Below are positions 46,852 to 57,244 of a DNA stretch of 64,000 bases, piece after piece (the first letter of the stretch is position 1; each line of letters opens with the position of its first letter). Source of the stretch: UBA10649 sp963755335 (GTDB lineage: Bacteria; Actinomycetota; Actinomycetes; S36-B12). The DNA lies in assembly GCA_963755335.1 (NCBI GenBank), contig CAVWJW010000008.1, forward strand, positions 1,302,001 through 1,366,000. The letters are read 5' to 3'. The notes below the pieces were generated by a model, which saw only the letters and a list, made by a program, of their open reading frames with translations, was not told the origin of the DNA and did no database searches. A program made the position numbers and the translations under genes.

Positions 46852-46857
46852 TAGGTT
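46852..46857 (+). promoter_or_regulatory. -10 TAGGTT (leaderless parE)
   Basis: TAGGTT ends six bases before the parE GTG at 46864, so the transcript should start at the start codon. Confidence 0.55.
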
Positions 46858-46863
46858 GAGGGG

Positions 46864-48972
<2,109 letters not shown>

Positions 48973-48995
48973 CCATGACCGGTGCCGGCACTGGC

Positions 48996-49001
48996 TAGGC
49001 T
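48996..49001 (+). promoter_or_regulatory. -10 TAGGCT (leaderless carbonic anhydrase)
   Basis: TAGGCT ends seven bases before the GTG at 49009. It starts 24 bases after the parE stop. Confidence 0.5.
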
Positions 49002-49008
49002 GCGGTCC

Positions 49009-49539
49009 GTGGCAGAAGCAGCAGAATCACGACCGTTCCCGACCGACGCCTTTGCCGATGTCATGTCGGCCAACGCCACGTACTCCGAGCACTTCAGCGC
49101 CTCCGAGCTCAGTGGCTGGGCGAATGAAGGGCTGGCCGTGGTCACGTGCATGGACTCGCGGATCGATCCGCTGTCCGTCCTTGGCATGAAGGCCGGGGAC
49201 GTGAAGATCCTGCGGAACGCCGGCGCCCGCGTGACCGAGGACGTCCTGCGCACGCTCGTCCTCGGCGCCTACCTGCTCGGGGTGACCCGCGTCCTGATCA
49301 TGCCGCACACGGACTGCAAGATGGCCGGGGCGACCGAGGACGAGATCCACGCCATCATCGCGGAGCGCTTCGGAGTCGACACGCGCAGCGCCGAGTTCCG
49401 CACGGTGACCGACCAGACGTCAGCCCTGGCCACCGACGTCACCCGCGTGCGCGCGTACCCGTTGCTGCCCCGTGACCTCGTGGTCGGCGGGGCCCTCTTC
49501 GACGTGCGAACCGGGCGGCTCCTGCCCGTCGATATCTGA
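49009..49539 (+). CDS. Beta-class carbonic anhydrase
   Basis: This 176-residue enzyme interconverts CO2 and bicarbonate using zinc bound by two Cys and one His. Motifs: VVTCMDSRIDPLSVLG (Cys and the Asp-Arg dyad), VKILRNAGARVTEDVLRTLV, and IMPHTDCKMAGATE (His and second Cys). It resembles the short mycobacterial type (Rv1284-like). The C-terminus ends DVRTGRLLPVDI, as usual for this subgroup. It is convergent with the meta-cleavage operon, stops six bases apart. Confidence 0.93.
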   Translation: MAEAAESRPFPTDAFADVMSANATYSEHFSASELSGWANEGLAVVTCMDSRIDPLSVLGMKAGDVKILRNAGARVTEDVLRTLVLGAYLLGVTRVLIMPHTDCKMAGATEDEIHAIIAERFGVDTRSAEFRTVTDQTSALATDVTRVRAYPLLPRDLVVGGALFDVRTGRLLPVDI

Positions 49540-49544
49540 CCCGC

Positions 49545-49742
49545 TCAGCCGTTCGGGCGCACCTTTGCGTACGGCTCCCCGCCGATGCCCCAGTCATCCG
49601 CACTGACCTCGTAGATCGCCACCCGCACCCGCGAGTGGTCGGTGCCGAGGGCGTCATGAACGGCCTGGGTGAGCTGCTTGATGAGGTCGTGCTTCTGCTC
49701 GACGGTGCGGCCTTCGACCATCGTGACTTGGACCAGTGGCAT
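49545..49742 (-). CDS. 4-oxalocrotonate tautomerase
   Basis: This 65-residue tautomerase has the catalytic N-terminal Pro (MPLVQVTMVEGRTVEQKHDL) and the family helix and strand KQLTQAVHDALGTDHSRVRV. It isomerises 2-hydroxymuconate to 2-oxohex-3-enedioate in the oxalocrotonate branch of the meta-cleavage pathway. It is the last gene of the operon, with AGGAG ahead of the ATG. A run of nine G lies in the gap to the preceding gene. Confidence 0.92.
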   Translation of the reverse strand: MPLVQVTMVEGRTVEQKHDLIKQLTQAVHDALGTDHSRVRVAIYEVSADDWGIGGEPYAKVRPNG

Positions 49743-49777
49743 CGGATGCTCCTGAGGTGTCGGTGAACGGGGGGGGG

Positions 49778-50563
49778 TCAGACGCAGGCGATCTCGACGG
49801 TGCCGAGACGATCGAATCGGGCGACCACGCTGTCACCGGGCTGCACGGCCACCGCTTCGGTGAGCGCTCCGCACATGACGACATGGCCCGCCTGCAGGCC
49901 CCGGCCGCGCGCGGCCAGCTTGCGCACGAGCCAGGCGACAGCCCCAGCCGGGTGACCCATGACAGCAGCACCGGCGGCCGTGTGCATGAGCTGGCCGTTC
50001 TTCTCCAGCGTTGCACCGACCAGGCGCAGGTCGAACCCTCGAGGATCGACGCCCTGCCCGCCTAGGACGAAGCCCGCGCAGGAGCAGTTGTCGGCGATGA
50101 CGTCCTGGTAGGTGAACTTGTATCCGGTGAACCGCGAGTCGATCACGTCGACGGCGCCGAACACGAGATCGGTGGCCGCGATCACGTCGCGCGCCATGAC
50201 CTGAGGGCCCTCGAGATCCTTCTTCAGGAGGAACGCGATCTCGACCTCGCATCGGGGCTGGATGAAGCGCGAGCAGACCAGGGGCTCGCCCACGTCGATC
50301 TGCATGTCGTCGGTGAGGATGCCGGACAGCGGCTCGCCCACGTTCATCTGCAGCTGCTTTGCCTTGCTGGTGAGTCCCGTCTTCGCACCCACGACGACCT
50401 GGCCCGCGTCGACGCGCGCCTGCACCACCGCGTCCTGGATCTCATACGCAGTGACGGGGTCGAGGTCAGGCCATGTGTTCGTCAGCGGCTCGATGCCGTG
50501 GACGTTGGCGGCCGCCTCGATGAGGGTGCGCGCCAGGACTTCCCTGTTGATCGGCTCAGACAT
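49778..50563 (-). CDS. 2-oxo-3-hexenedioate decarboxylase (4-oxalocrotonate decarboxylase)
   Basis: This 261-residue FAH-fold enzyme has VVGAKTGLTSKAKQLQMNVG, PRCEVEIAFLLKKDLEGP (metal Glu residues), DVIDSRFTGYKFTYQDVIAD, and MGHPAGAVAWLVRKLA. The KFTYQDVIADN segment and the tautomerase next door favour the decarboxylase over the plain hydratase, which is present separately at 52.5 kb. It forms a complex with the hydratase in known pathways. ATG overlaps the aldolase end by eight bases. The decarboxylase/hydratase split is by resemblance. Confidence 0.85.
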   Translation of the reverse strand: MSEPINREVLARTLIEAAANVHGIEPLTNTWPDLDPVTAYEIQDAVVQARVDAGQVVVGAKTGLTSKAKQLQMNVGEPLSGILTDDMQIDVGEPLVCSRFIQPRCEVEIAFLLKKDLEGPQVMARDVIAATDLVFGAVDVIDSRFTGYKFTYQDVIADNCSCAGFVLGGQGVDPRGFDLRLVGATLEKNGQLMHTAAGAAVMGHPAGAVAWLVRKLAARGRGLQAGHVVMCGALTEAVAVQPGDSVVARFDRLGTVEIACV

Positions 50564-51587
50564 CTGCCAACTCCGCCTCTGCATGCTTGCGGGCCAGCTC
50601 GAGGGCCACGTCGATGATCATGTCCTCCTGGCCGCCCACGACCTGGCGACGTCCGAGTTCGAGCAGGATCTCGGCCTGCGACACGTTGTAGCGCTTCGCC
50701 GCTCGTTCGGCGTGCAGCAGGAAGGATCCGTAGACCCCCGCGTACCCGAGGATGAGGCCAGCGCGGTCGATGACCTGCTGGCGAGGCATCAGCGGACGCA
50801 CGATCTCCTCCGCCACGTCCATGAGGGCCAGCGGATCCACGCCCGTCTCGATCCCGTACTTCGCGCTCACGGCGGCGAGGATCTCCGTGGGGCAGTTGCC
50901 CGCGCCGGCGCCGAGCCCGGCCGACGTGCCGTCGAGGTTCTTGGCGCCCTCCTGGTAGGCCGCGATCGAGTTGGAGACGGCCATGGCGAGGTTGTTGTGC
51001 GCATGGACGCCGAGCGGGACGTCGAGGGCGTTGACGAGGGCATTCACCCGCACCTTGACGTCCTCGGTGGTCATGGCTCCCGCCGAGTCGGCGATGTAGA
51101 TGGTGTCGGCCCCGTAGGACTGCATGAGCAGCGCCTGCTCGACGAGTCCCTCGGGCGAGTTCATGTGGGCCATCATCAGGAAGCCGATGGCCTCCATGCC
51201 CAGGCCCTTGGCCACCTTGATGTGCTGCTCGGTGATGTCGGCCTCGGTGCAGTGCACCGCGATGCGTGCCACCGAGACGCCCATCTCGTTGACCTCGCGA
51301 AGGTCATCGGCCAGGCCGATGCCGGGCAGGAGGAGGCATGCGATCTTGGCGTTCTCGGTGACTTCGCAGGCCTTCGCGATGAGTTCCTTCTCGGGGACCG
51401 CGGAGAATCCGTAGTTGAAGCTCGAGCCGCCGAGACCGTCGCCGTGCGCGATCTCGATCACCTGCACGCCGGCGCGGTCGAGGCCCTGGACGATCTTGAT
51501 GACGTCCTCGGCGTAGTACTGGTGGCTCAGCGCGTGCGACCCGTCGCGCAGGGTGGAGTCGATGAGGCGGTAGTCCGTCGTTGTCAT
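50556..51587 (-). CDS. 4-hydroxy-2-oxovalerate aldolase
   Basis: This DmpG/BphI/HsaF-type aldolase has 343 residues and cleaves 4-hydroxy-2-oxo acids to pyruvate plus acetaldehyde or propanal. Signature: RLIDSTLRDGSHALSHQY (catalytic Arg and metal Asp), IEIAHGDGLGG, YIADSAGAMT, VHAHNNLAMAVSNS (metal His pair) and DGTSAGLGAGAGNCPTE. It channels the aldehyde to the dehydrogenase encoded immediately upstream (ATGA overlap), the usual stable complex. Confidence 0.95.
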   Translation of the reverse strand: MTTTDYRLIDSTLRDGSHALSHQYYAEDVIKIVQGLDRAGVQVIEIAHGDGLGGSSFNYGFSAVPEKELIAKACEVTENAKIACLLLPGIGLADDLREVNEMGVSVARIAVHCTEADITEQHIKVAKGLGMEAIGFLMMAHMNSPEGLVEQALLMQSYGADTIYIADSAGAMTTEDVKVRVNALVNALDVPLGVHAHNNLAMAVSNSIAAYQEGAKNLDGTSAGLGAGAGNCPTEILAAVSAKYGIETGVDPLALMDVAEEIVRPLMPRQQVIDRAGLILGYAGVYGSFLLHAERAAKRYNVSQAEILLELGRRQVVGGQEDMIIDVALELARKHAEAELADV

Positions 51588-52504
51588 GCCTGGGCTCCTT
51601 GCGTGCGATGGGCGGCGATGGCCTCGCCGACGCGCTGGGCGGCGGCCGTCATGATGTCGAGGTTGCCCGCGTAGGGGGGCAGGTAGTCGCCGGCACCCTC
51701 GACCTCGAGTAGGACGACAGCCCGATGGGGGACCTCGCCGCCTGGCGTGAGGAACGGACCCTCCTCGATGACCGGGGGGTTCTTGAGCCGGTAGCCCGGC
51801 ACATACTGCTGGACGGCCTTCTCCATCTCGTAGACGGACGAGAGGACCGCGTCGTGATCCGTACCCTCGGGGAGGGCGCCGAACACCGTGTTGCGCATCA
51901 TGATGGGCGGCTCAGCCGGGTTGAGGATGATGATGGCCTTGCTCAGGTTCGCTCCGCCGATCTCGCGCAGGGCCGTGGAGGTCGTCTTGGTGAACTCGTC
52001 GATGTTCTGGCGCGTGCCGGGGCCGGCCGACTTCGACGACACGGTCGACACCATCTCGGCATAGGGCAGGTCCGCGACGGCCCGCCGGATCGCGTAGACC
52101 ATCGGCGTCGTGGCCTGACCGCCGCACGTGACCATGTTGATGTTCGGTGCGTCGAGGTGCTCGAGCAGGTTCACCGCGGCGATGACCTTCGGGCCGATAG
52201 CGGCGGGCGTGAGGTCGACGGCCATGATGCCCGCGTCCTCGTAGTTCTGGGCCTGGGCCTTGTGCACGTAGGCGCTGGTGGCGTCGAACACCATGTCGAT
52301 GTCGTCGGCGTGGTCGAGGACCCACTGCGGGCCCTCGTGCGGGCCGTCAATGCCCAGCTTGCGAGCACGGGCGAGGCCGTCGCTGTTGGGATCGATGCCC
52401 ACGAGGGCGACGAGCTCGAGTGCCGAGCCCTCGGCGTTCAGCAGCTTGATCATCAGGTCCGTGCCGATGTTGCCGGAACCGAGGATGGCGCATCTCATCG
52501 TCAT
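51584..52504 (-). CDS. Acetaldehyde dehydrogenase (CoA-acylating)
   Basis: This 306-residue enzyme is of the DmpF/BphJ/HsaG type. Rossmann start CAILGSGNIGTDLMIKLL, VFDATSAYVH, the active-site Cys in INMVTCGGQATTPMV, and TVSSKSAGPGTRQNIDEF. It converts acetaldehyde or propionaldehyde from the aldolase to acyl-CoA with NAD and CoA. It is unrelated to the microcompartment aldehyde dehydrogenase at 16.8 kb in fold, although it acts on the same aldehydes. Overlaps the aldolase start by four bases. Confidence 0.95.
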   Translation of the reverse strand: MTMRCAILGSGNIGTDLMIKLLNAEGSALELVALVGIDPNSDGLARARKLGIDGPHEGPQWVLDHADDIDMVFDATSAYVHKAQAQNYEDAGIMAVDLTPAAIGPKVIAAVNLLEHLDAPNINMVTCGGQATTPMVYAIRRAVADLPYAEMVSTVSSKSAGPGTRQNIDEFTKTTSTALREIGGANLSKAIIILNPAEPPIMMRNTVFGALPEGTDHDAVLSSVYEMEKAVQQYVPGYRLKNPPVIEEGPFLTPGGEVPHRAVVLLEVEGAGDYLPPYAGNLDIMTAAAQRVGEAIAAHRTQGAQA

Positions 52505-52509
52505 CGTGC

Positions 52510-53310
52510 CTACTCCTTCGCCATGCGGATGGTGATCGGACCGAGTCGATCGAACTCGGCCCGGAAGACGTCGCCGGGACTGACGGGCACCATCGCGTGC
52601 AGGGCCCCGGTCATGATCACGCTGCCTGCGGGCAGCGTCACGCCCATCGGGGCGAGGGTGTTGGCGAGCCAGGCCACAGCGGCCATGGGATCGCCGAGGG
52701 CGGCGGCGCCGGCCCCCGTGGCGATCAGCTCGCCGTTGCGGGTGACGACCATGCCGACGAGGCGCGGGTCGATCCCGTCGAGGGGGACAACCTGGCTGCT
52801 GAGGGCGATGGCGCCGTTGCTGGCCAGGTCGGCCACCGTGTCGGCCAGCTTGATCTTCCAGTCCTTGATGCGCGAGTCGACGATCTCCAGCGCGGCGACG
52901 AGGCCACGGGTGGCCTGGCTTGCAGCAGCCGGGGTGCAGTTCGGCCCGGCGAGATCCTCGCCGAGAACCACGCCGATCTCCGCCTCGATCCGTGGCGCGA
53001 TGAAGCGATCGACGGGGATCTCCACCCCGTCGCCGTACACGGTGGACGCGAACACCGGACCGAAGTCGGGGGAGCCGACGCCCAGAAGCTGCTGCATCGC
53101 GGCCGAGGTGAGCCCCAGCTTGTAGCCGGAGATGGTCTCGCCGTCGTCGAGCAGCATCCGGACCAGGTGTGTCTGGATCGCGTAGCCGTCCTCCATGCCG
53201 AGATCGGGCAGCGCCTCGGTGAACGCGGCGATCGGCTCTCGATCACGGCGGGCGGTGTACAACGCGGCAGCGAACGACTTCGCCTGGTCGTCGGTCACGA
53301 TGACCGTCAT
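52510..53310 (-). CDS. 2-keto-4-pentenoate hydratase
   Basis: This 266-residue MhpD/DmpE-type hydratase has SGYKLGLTSAAMQQLLGVGS, APRIEAEIGVVLGEDL (metal Glu pair), ALEIVDSRIKDWKIKLADTV and GDPMAAVAWLANTL. It adds water to 2-hydroxypenta-2,4-dienoate to give the aldolase substrate. It is the first catabolic gene of the operon after the regulator, the ATG overlapping the regulator stop (ATGA). It is distinct from the paralogue at 1452. Confidence 0.92.
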   Translation of the reverse strand: MTVIVTDDQAKSFAAALYTARRDREPIAAFTEALPDLGMEDGYAIQTHLVRMLLDDGETISGYKLGLTSAAMQQLLGVGSPDFGPVFASTVYGDGVEIPVDRFIAPRIEAEIGVVLGEDLAGPNCTPAAASQATRGLVAALEIVDSRIKDWKIKLADTVADLASNGAIALSSQVVPLDGIDPRLVGMVVTRNGELIATGAGAAALGDPMAAVAWLANTLAPMGVTLPAGSVIMTGALHAMVPVSPGDVFRAEFDRLGPITIRMAKE

Positions 53311-54146
53311 GGTTGGTCCCTCTCGTTCGATGGGGGTCGGTATCCAAGCCTTCTCGAGATGGCGGCCGCTGCGTCCTGGCACGGCCGCGGATAGCGCTTC
53401 AGTGCGTCGCCGTCGAGGCCGGCCGTCGGCACGACCACGGAGATCGCCGCGACCACGGCCCCGTCGGCGTCGCGGATCGGGGCAGCCACGCTGGCGACGC
53501 CCATCTCGGCCTCGTTCACGTTCTCGGACCAGCCGCGCTCACGGATCTCCGCCAGCTGCGCACGCAGGACGGTGACGTCGGACACCGATGCCTCCGTGCG
53601 TCCGGTCAGCTCCCAGCCGTCGAGGAGCTCCTCGAGCCGCGACGGCGGCAGGAACGCGAGCAGCGCCTTGCCTGAGCCCGTGCAGTTCGCGGGGAAGCGA
53701 TGCCCGACCCGGCCGAACATCCGCAGCGTGGAGGCCGTCTCGCGCCGTTCCACGTAGACGACCTCGCGTCCGTCGAGCACGGACACCTGGACGGTCGCCT
53801 TGGTGGCCGCTCGCAGCTGATCCATGACCGGTACGCAGACCTCGTGCAGGATGCTGTACGTCGACACCGAACGGCCGAGCTCGAACATGGCCAGGCCCAG
53901 CCGGTAGGCACCGGTGCGGGGGTCGCGCTCGAGCAGCCGCTCCTCGGTGAGCGTGTTGAGCAGACGGTGAGCGGTGCTCTTGCCCAGGCCAAGCCGGCGG
54001 GCCGCCTCGGTGACGCCCATCTCCCGGCGCTCACCGGCGAACTCCTTGAGCAACCGGGCTGCACTGGCGACGCTCGACAGGCTCGAATGGTGTCGATGGC
54101 TCACGGAATCGGTGCGTACGGCACCGTCCGTGGCCTCAGGCTGCAT
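53307..54146 (-). CDS. IclR-family transcriptional regulator
   Basis: This 279-residue regulator has an N-terminal winged helix (SLSSVASAARLLKEFA, MGVTEAARRLGLGKSTAHRL, then RTGAYRLGLAMFELG) and a C-terminal GAF-like effector domain (VQVSVLDGREVVYVERRE, FPANCTGSGKALLAFLPPS, GVASVAAPIRDADGAVVAAI). It leads the meta-cleavage operon and probably controls it and the divergent PEP-synthase-like gene in response to an aromatic intermediate. The -10 TAGCGT lies eight bases before the ATG. Confidence 0.92.
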   Translation of the reverse strand: MQPEATDGAVRTDSVSHRHHSSLSSVASAARLLKEFAGERREMGVTEAARRLGLGKSTAHRLLNTLTEERLLERDPRTGAYRLGLAMFELGRSVSTYSILHEVCVPVMDQLRAATKATVQVSVLDGREVVYVERRETASTLRMFGRVGHRFPANCTGSGKALLAFLPPSRLEELLDGWELTGRTEASVSDVTVLRAQLAEIRERGWSENVNEAEMGVASVAAPIRDADGAVVAAISVVVPTAGLDGDALKRYPRPCQDAAAAISRRLGYRPPSNERDQP

Positions 54147-54154
54147 GCTTCAGG

Positions 54155-54160
54155 ACGCTA
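54155..54160 (-). promoter_or_regulatory. -10 TAGCGT of the IclR/meta-cleavage operon
   Basis: On the minus strand TAGCGT ends eight bases before the ATG at 54146; the leader would be 0-2 bases. It lies in the 153-base divergent gap where IclR sites are expected. Confidence 0.45.
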
Positions 54161-54299
54161 GCACCGGGTTTCCCGCATCGCGGGAAGCCGTTTCATCCTG
54201 CGGAACGGTACCTGCGCAACGGCGTCCGACGGGGCATCGCTTTCGCCGTTCGCGAGAGTCCGTCGACCGGTCCGGACACAATGGCCGGGGGAGGTGCGC

Positions 54300-57152
54300 G
54301 TGCCGGACGTGCTGTGGCTGCAGGAGGTTTCCTCCGCCGACGTCGCACTGGTCGGGGGCAAGGCCTCGAGCCTCGGCGAACTCATCGGCGCGGGGCTGCC
54401 CGTGCCGGCGGGCTTCGCGGTCACGATCGAGGCGTACGTCGAGAGCCGGGACACATCCGGCCGAGGACTGGCCCTCGGCGACCTCCTGACACGGGCGCAC
54501 GGTTCTGACCTGACCGTTACCGCCTCCGCCTGTGAGGCGGCCCGCGAACTCGTCCGCACGATGCCCATCGCGCGGCATATCGACGAGGCGATCCGCGGCG
54601 CCTACCGACAGCTCGGGGCGCTGATGGACGACCCCCGCGTCCCGGTCGCCGTTCGCTCGTCGGCCACCGGGGAGGACTCCCTGGACGCCTCGTTCGCAGG
54701 AGAGCACGACACGTACCTGTGGGTGCGCGGCGAATACGACGTCGTCGACGCGGTCCGGAACTGCTGGGCGAGCCTGTTCACGGCGCGAGCCGTGTCGTAC
54801 CGGACGGAGATGGGACTGGACCATCAGGGCCTGGCCATGGGCGTGGTCGTCCAGGCGATGGTGCACCCGGTGAGTGCTGGCGTCGCCTTCACGCTCAACC
54901 CGTCCAACGGCGACCGCTCCGTCACGGCCGTCGACTCCTCGTGGGGATTCGGCGAGGCGGTCGTGTCCGGAGAGGTGACGCCCGACAGCTTCCTCGTCGA
55001 CAAGGTGACCAACGCCGTGGTCCTGCGGGTCATCTCGGACAAGAGGCACGAGTTCGCGCTCAGCCAGGACGGCACCGTGGCGCGGGTGAGCGTGCCGCCG
55101 CCGCGGTCGACACAGCCGAGCCTCGATAACCGCGAGATCCTCGAGATCGCGCGACTGGCGCGGGCCTGCGAAGGGCATGCCGGTTGTCCGCAGGACGTCG
55201 AGTGGGCGCTTGTCGCGGCTCCCGGCGAGGGGACTGCTGTCGTGCTGCTGCAGACCCGGCCGGAGACGGTGTGGAGCCGATTCAAGCGGGACGGCGTCGT
55301 GGCACCCGCGCCTCGATGGACGCCGGTGGCCGACCTTCGAGTGGCCGACCGGTTCCGCAGCCCGTTCGACGTCGAGACACCGCCGGGTGCCGAGGGCTGG
55401 CCGGACCTCTACACGTACTCGACGCTGTTCAGCGAGGGTCGCAGGGCGAGCGAGGAGGCGAAGTTCTGGTTTCAGGACGGTGTGCACTGGCCGGACCCAC
55501 TACCTCCGTGGGATGCGACCTTGATGGAGTTCGCCCTCGCCGCCCTGTCGCAGTACAACACGCGTCAGCTCCTGCTGCCGTCGACCAACGGGATCGAGTT
55601 CCGGGTGCTCAACGGGTACGTCTACCTATCGCCGGTCGGCGTCCGCGCCGACGAGGTCGAGGCGCGCGTGCTGGAGTTCGCCGAGCGAGCCGACTTCTAC
55701 TACACGCACTGGGACGAGCTGTACCAGCGATGGATGGGCAAGATCACCACACTGGTCGACGCCCTGCACGCGCTGAGGTTCGAGCCCCTTCCGGACGTCG
55801 AGGACGTGGACGAGGTCGTCCGGTCCGGTTCAGGGGTCGGATCCGGATTCGCCCTCCTGTCGGACTATCGCCGGCTCGTCGACCTCGCCATGCAGCTGTG
55901 GCAGTACCACTTCGAGTTCCTCAACCTGGGCTATGCCGCCTACCTGGAGTACTTCGGCTTCTGCAAGAGCGCCTGGCCGAGCATCCCGGACCTGTCGATC
56001 GCGACCATGGTGGCCGGCGTCGAAGTCGACCTGTTCCGTCCCGACGACGAGCTCAAGAAGCTGGCCGGGCTGGCCGTCACCGGCGGGCTGGCTGCGGCAT
56101 TCGACAAGCCCGACGCCGCAGCCGTCACGGCGGTGCTCGCGAGGACCGAAGCCGGTCGAACCTGGCTGGCCGCGTACCAGGACTGCTCCGAGCCGTGGTT
56201 CAACTTCTCCACCGGTTCGGGCTTCTACCACTCCGACTGCATCTGGATCGAGTCGCCGGACGTCCCCTTCGGCTTCATCCGGGACTACATCGCGCGCCTG
56301 CAGCGCGGCGAGGTGCTGGATCGCCCGGTCGCCGCGATCCGCGCCGAACGGGACCGGCTTGTGGAGGAGTACGTCGCGTTCCTGCCGGACGAGGCATCAC
56401 GACGCGAGTTCCGGACGAGGCTCGACCTCGCACGAAAGGTCTTCCCCTACGTCGAGAACCACAACTTCTACGTCGAGCACTGGTGTCACTCCGTCATCTG
56501 GCGGCGGATGCGCGAACTCGGCGGAGTGCTGGCCGACCGAGGCTTCTGGCCGCGGGCCAACGACATCTTCTACCTCAAGCGGACCGAGGTGGAGGACGCC
56601 CTGTGGGACTACTACGCCGCCTGGGCAACGCCGTCCCAGCCCGCGGGCCCGGCGTACTGGCCGACCATCGTCGAACGCCGACGCGCGGTTCTCGCCGTCC
56701 TGCGGGCGGCATCGCCCGATCCGGCGCTCGGGGCGCCGCCCGAGGTGGTGACCGAGCCCTTCACCGTCATGCTCTGGGGCATCACCTCCCAGAGCGTCAG
56801 CAACTGGCTGGGCGGCACGACGTCGTCCGACGGTGAGCTCACCGGGTTCGCGGCCTCGCCGGGGCTCGTCGAGGGCACGGCGCGGGTGATCATGTCGGCG
56901 GACCAGATCAGCGATGTGCAGGACGGTGAGATTCTGGTGGCCCCCCTGACGGCACCGAGCTGGGCGCCGCTGTTCGGCAGGATCGCCGCAACCGTCACCG
57001 ACACCGGCGGAATCATGAGCCACGCAGCAATCGTGTGCCGCGAGTACGGACTCCCGGCGGTGACGGGCACGGGGGTCGCCACCACCATGATCGCGACCGG
57101 CATGAGGCTGCGGGTGGACGGGGCACGCGGCACGGTCACGATCCTGGGCTGA
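54300..57152 (+). CDS. PEP-synthase-like phosphotransferase (ATP-grasp + phosphohistidine domain)
   Basis: This 950-residue protein has the layout of rifampicin phosphotransferase and phenylphosphate synthase-like enzymes. An N-terminal pyruvate-phosphate-dikinase ATP-grasp (ALVGGKASSLGELIGAGLPV; VAVRSSATGEDSLDASFAG; DVEWAL with LLQTRPETVW, about residues 1-325) is followed by a large central domain of unknown specificity (about 330-840). The C-terminal swivelling domain has the phospho-His in TDTGGIMSHAAIVCREYG (about residue 908). The central domain replaces the PEP barrel, so another acceptor is phosphorylated. GTG 54300 follows GGGGGAGG by five bases. Confidence 0.82.
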   Translation: MPDVLWLQEVSSADVALVGGKASSLGELIGAGLPVPAGFAVTIEAYVESRDTSGRGLALGDLLTRAHGSDLTVTASACEAARELVRTMPIARHIDEAIRGAYRQLGALMDDPRVPVAVRSSATGEDSLDASFAGEHDTYLWVRGEYDVVDAVRNCWASLFTARAVSYRTEMGLDHQGLAMGVVVQAMVHPVSAGVAFTLNPSNGDRSVTAVDSSWGFGEAVVSGEVTPDSFLVDKVTNAVVLRVISDKRHEFALSQDGTVARVSVPPPRSTQPSLDNREILEIARLARACEGHAGCPQDVEWALVAAPGEGTAVVLLQTRPETVWSRFKRDGVVAPAPRWTPVADLRVADRFRSPFDVETPPGAEGWPDLYTYSTLFSEGRRASEEAKFWFQDGVHWPDPLPPWDATLMEFALAALSQYNTRQLLLPSTNGIEFRVLNGYVYLSPVGVRADEVEARVLEFAERADFYYTHWDELYQRWMGKITTLVDALHALRFEPLPDVEDVDEVVRSGSGVGSGFALLSDYRRLVDLAMQLWQYHFEFLNLGYAAYLEYFGFCKSAWPSIPDLSIATMVAGVEVDLFRPDDELKKLAGLAVTGGLAAAFDKPDAAAVTAVLARTEAGRTWLAAYQDCSEPWFNFSTGSGFYHSDCIWIESPDVPFGFIRDYIARLQRGEVLDRPVAAIRAERDRLVEEYVAFLPDEASRREFRTRLDLARKVFPYVENHNFYVEHWCHSVIWRRMRELGGVLADRGFWPRANDIFYLKRTEVEDALWDYYAAWATPSQPAGPAYWPTIVERRRAVLAVLRAASPDPALGAPPEVVTEPFTVMLWGITSQSVSNWLGGTTSSDGELTGFAASPGLVEGTARVIMSADQISDVQDGEILVAPLTAPSWAPLFGRIAATVTDTGGIMSHAAIVCREYGLPAVTGTGVATTMIATGMRLRVDGARGTVTILG

Positions 57153-57203
57153 TTCGGCCCTGAGTGACGGCCCGGGCGGTCCACGTCGCGGCAGCCCAGC
57201 CAC

Positions 57204-57209
57204 TAGGTT
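57204..57209 (+). promoter_or_regulatory. -10 TAGGTT of fpr
   Basis: TAGGTT predicts a start near 57216 and a 29-base leader containing GAGGAGAG before the ATG at 57245, so this gene is led, unlike its leaderless neighbours. Confidence 0.45.
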
Positions 57210-57244
57210 TGACCGGTTACCGCCCATCACGTCGAGGAGAGCGC

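Noticed and set aside
49769..49777. A run of nine G as a possible phase-variation tract.
   Set aside because: It lies between two stop/start signals in a non-coding gap, not inside a gene or at a promoter spacer, so slippage would have no obvious effect.
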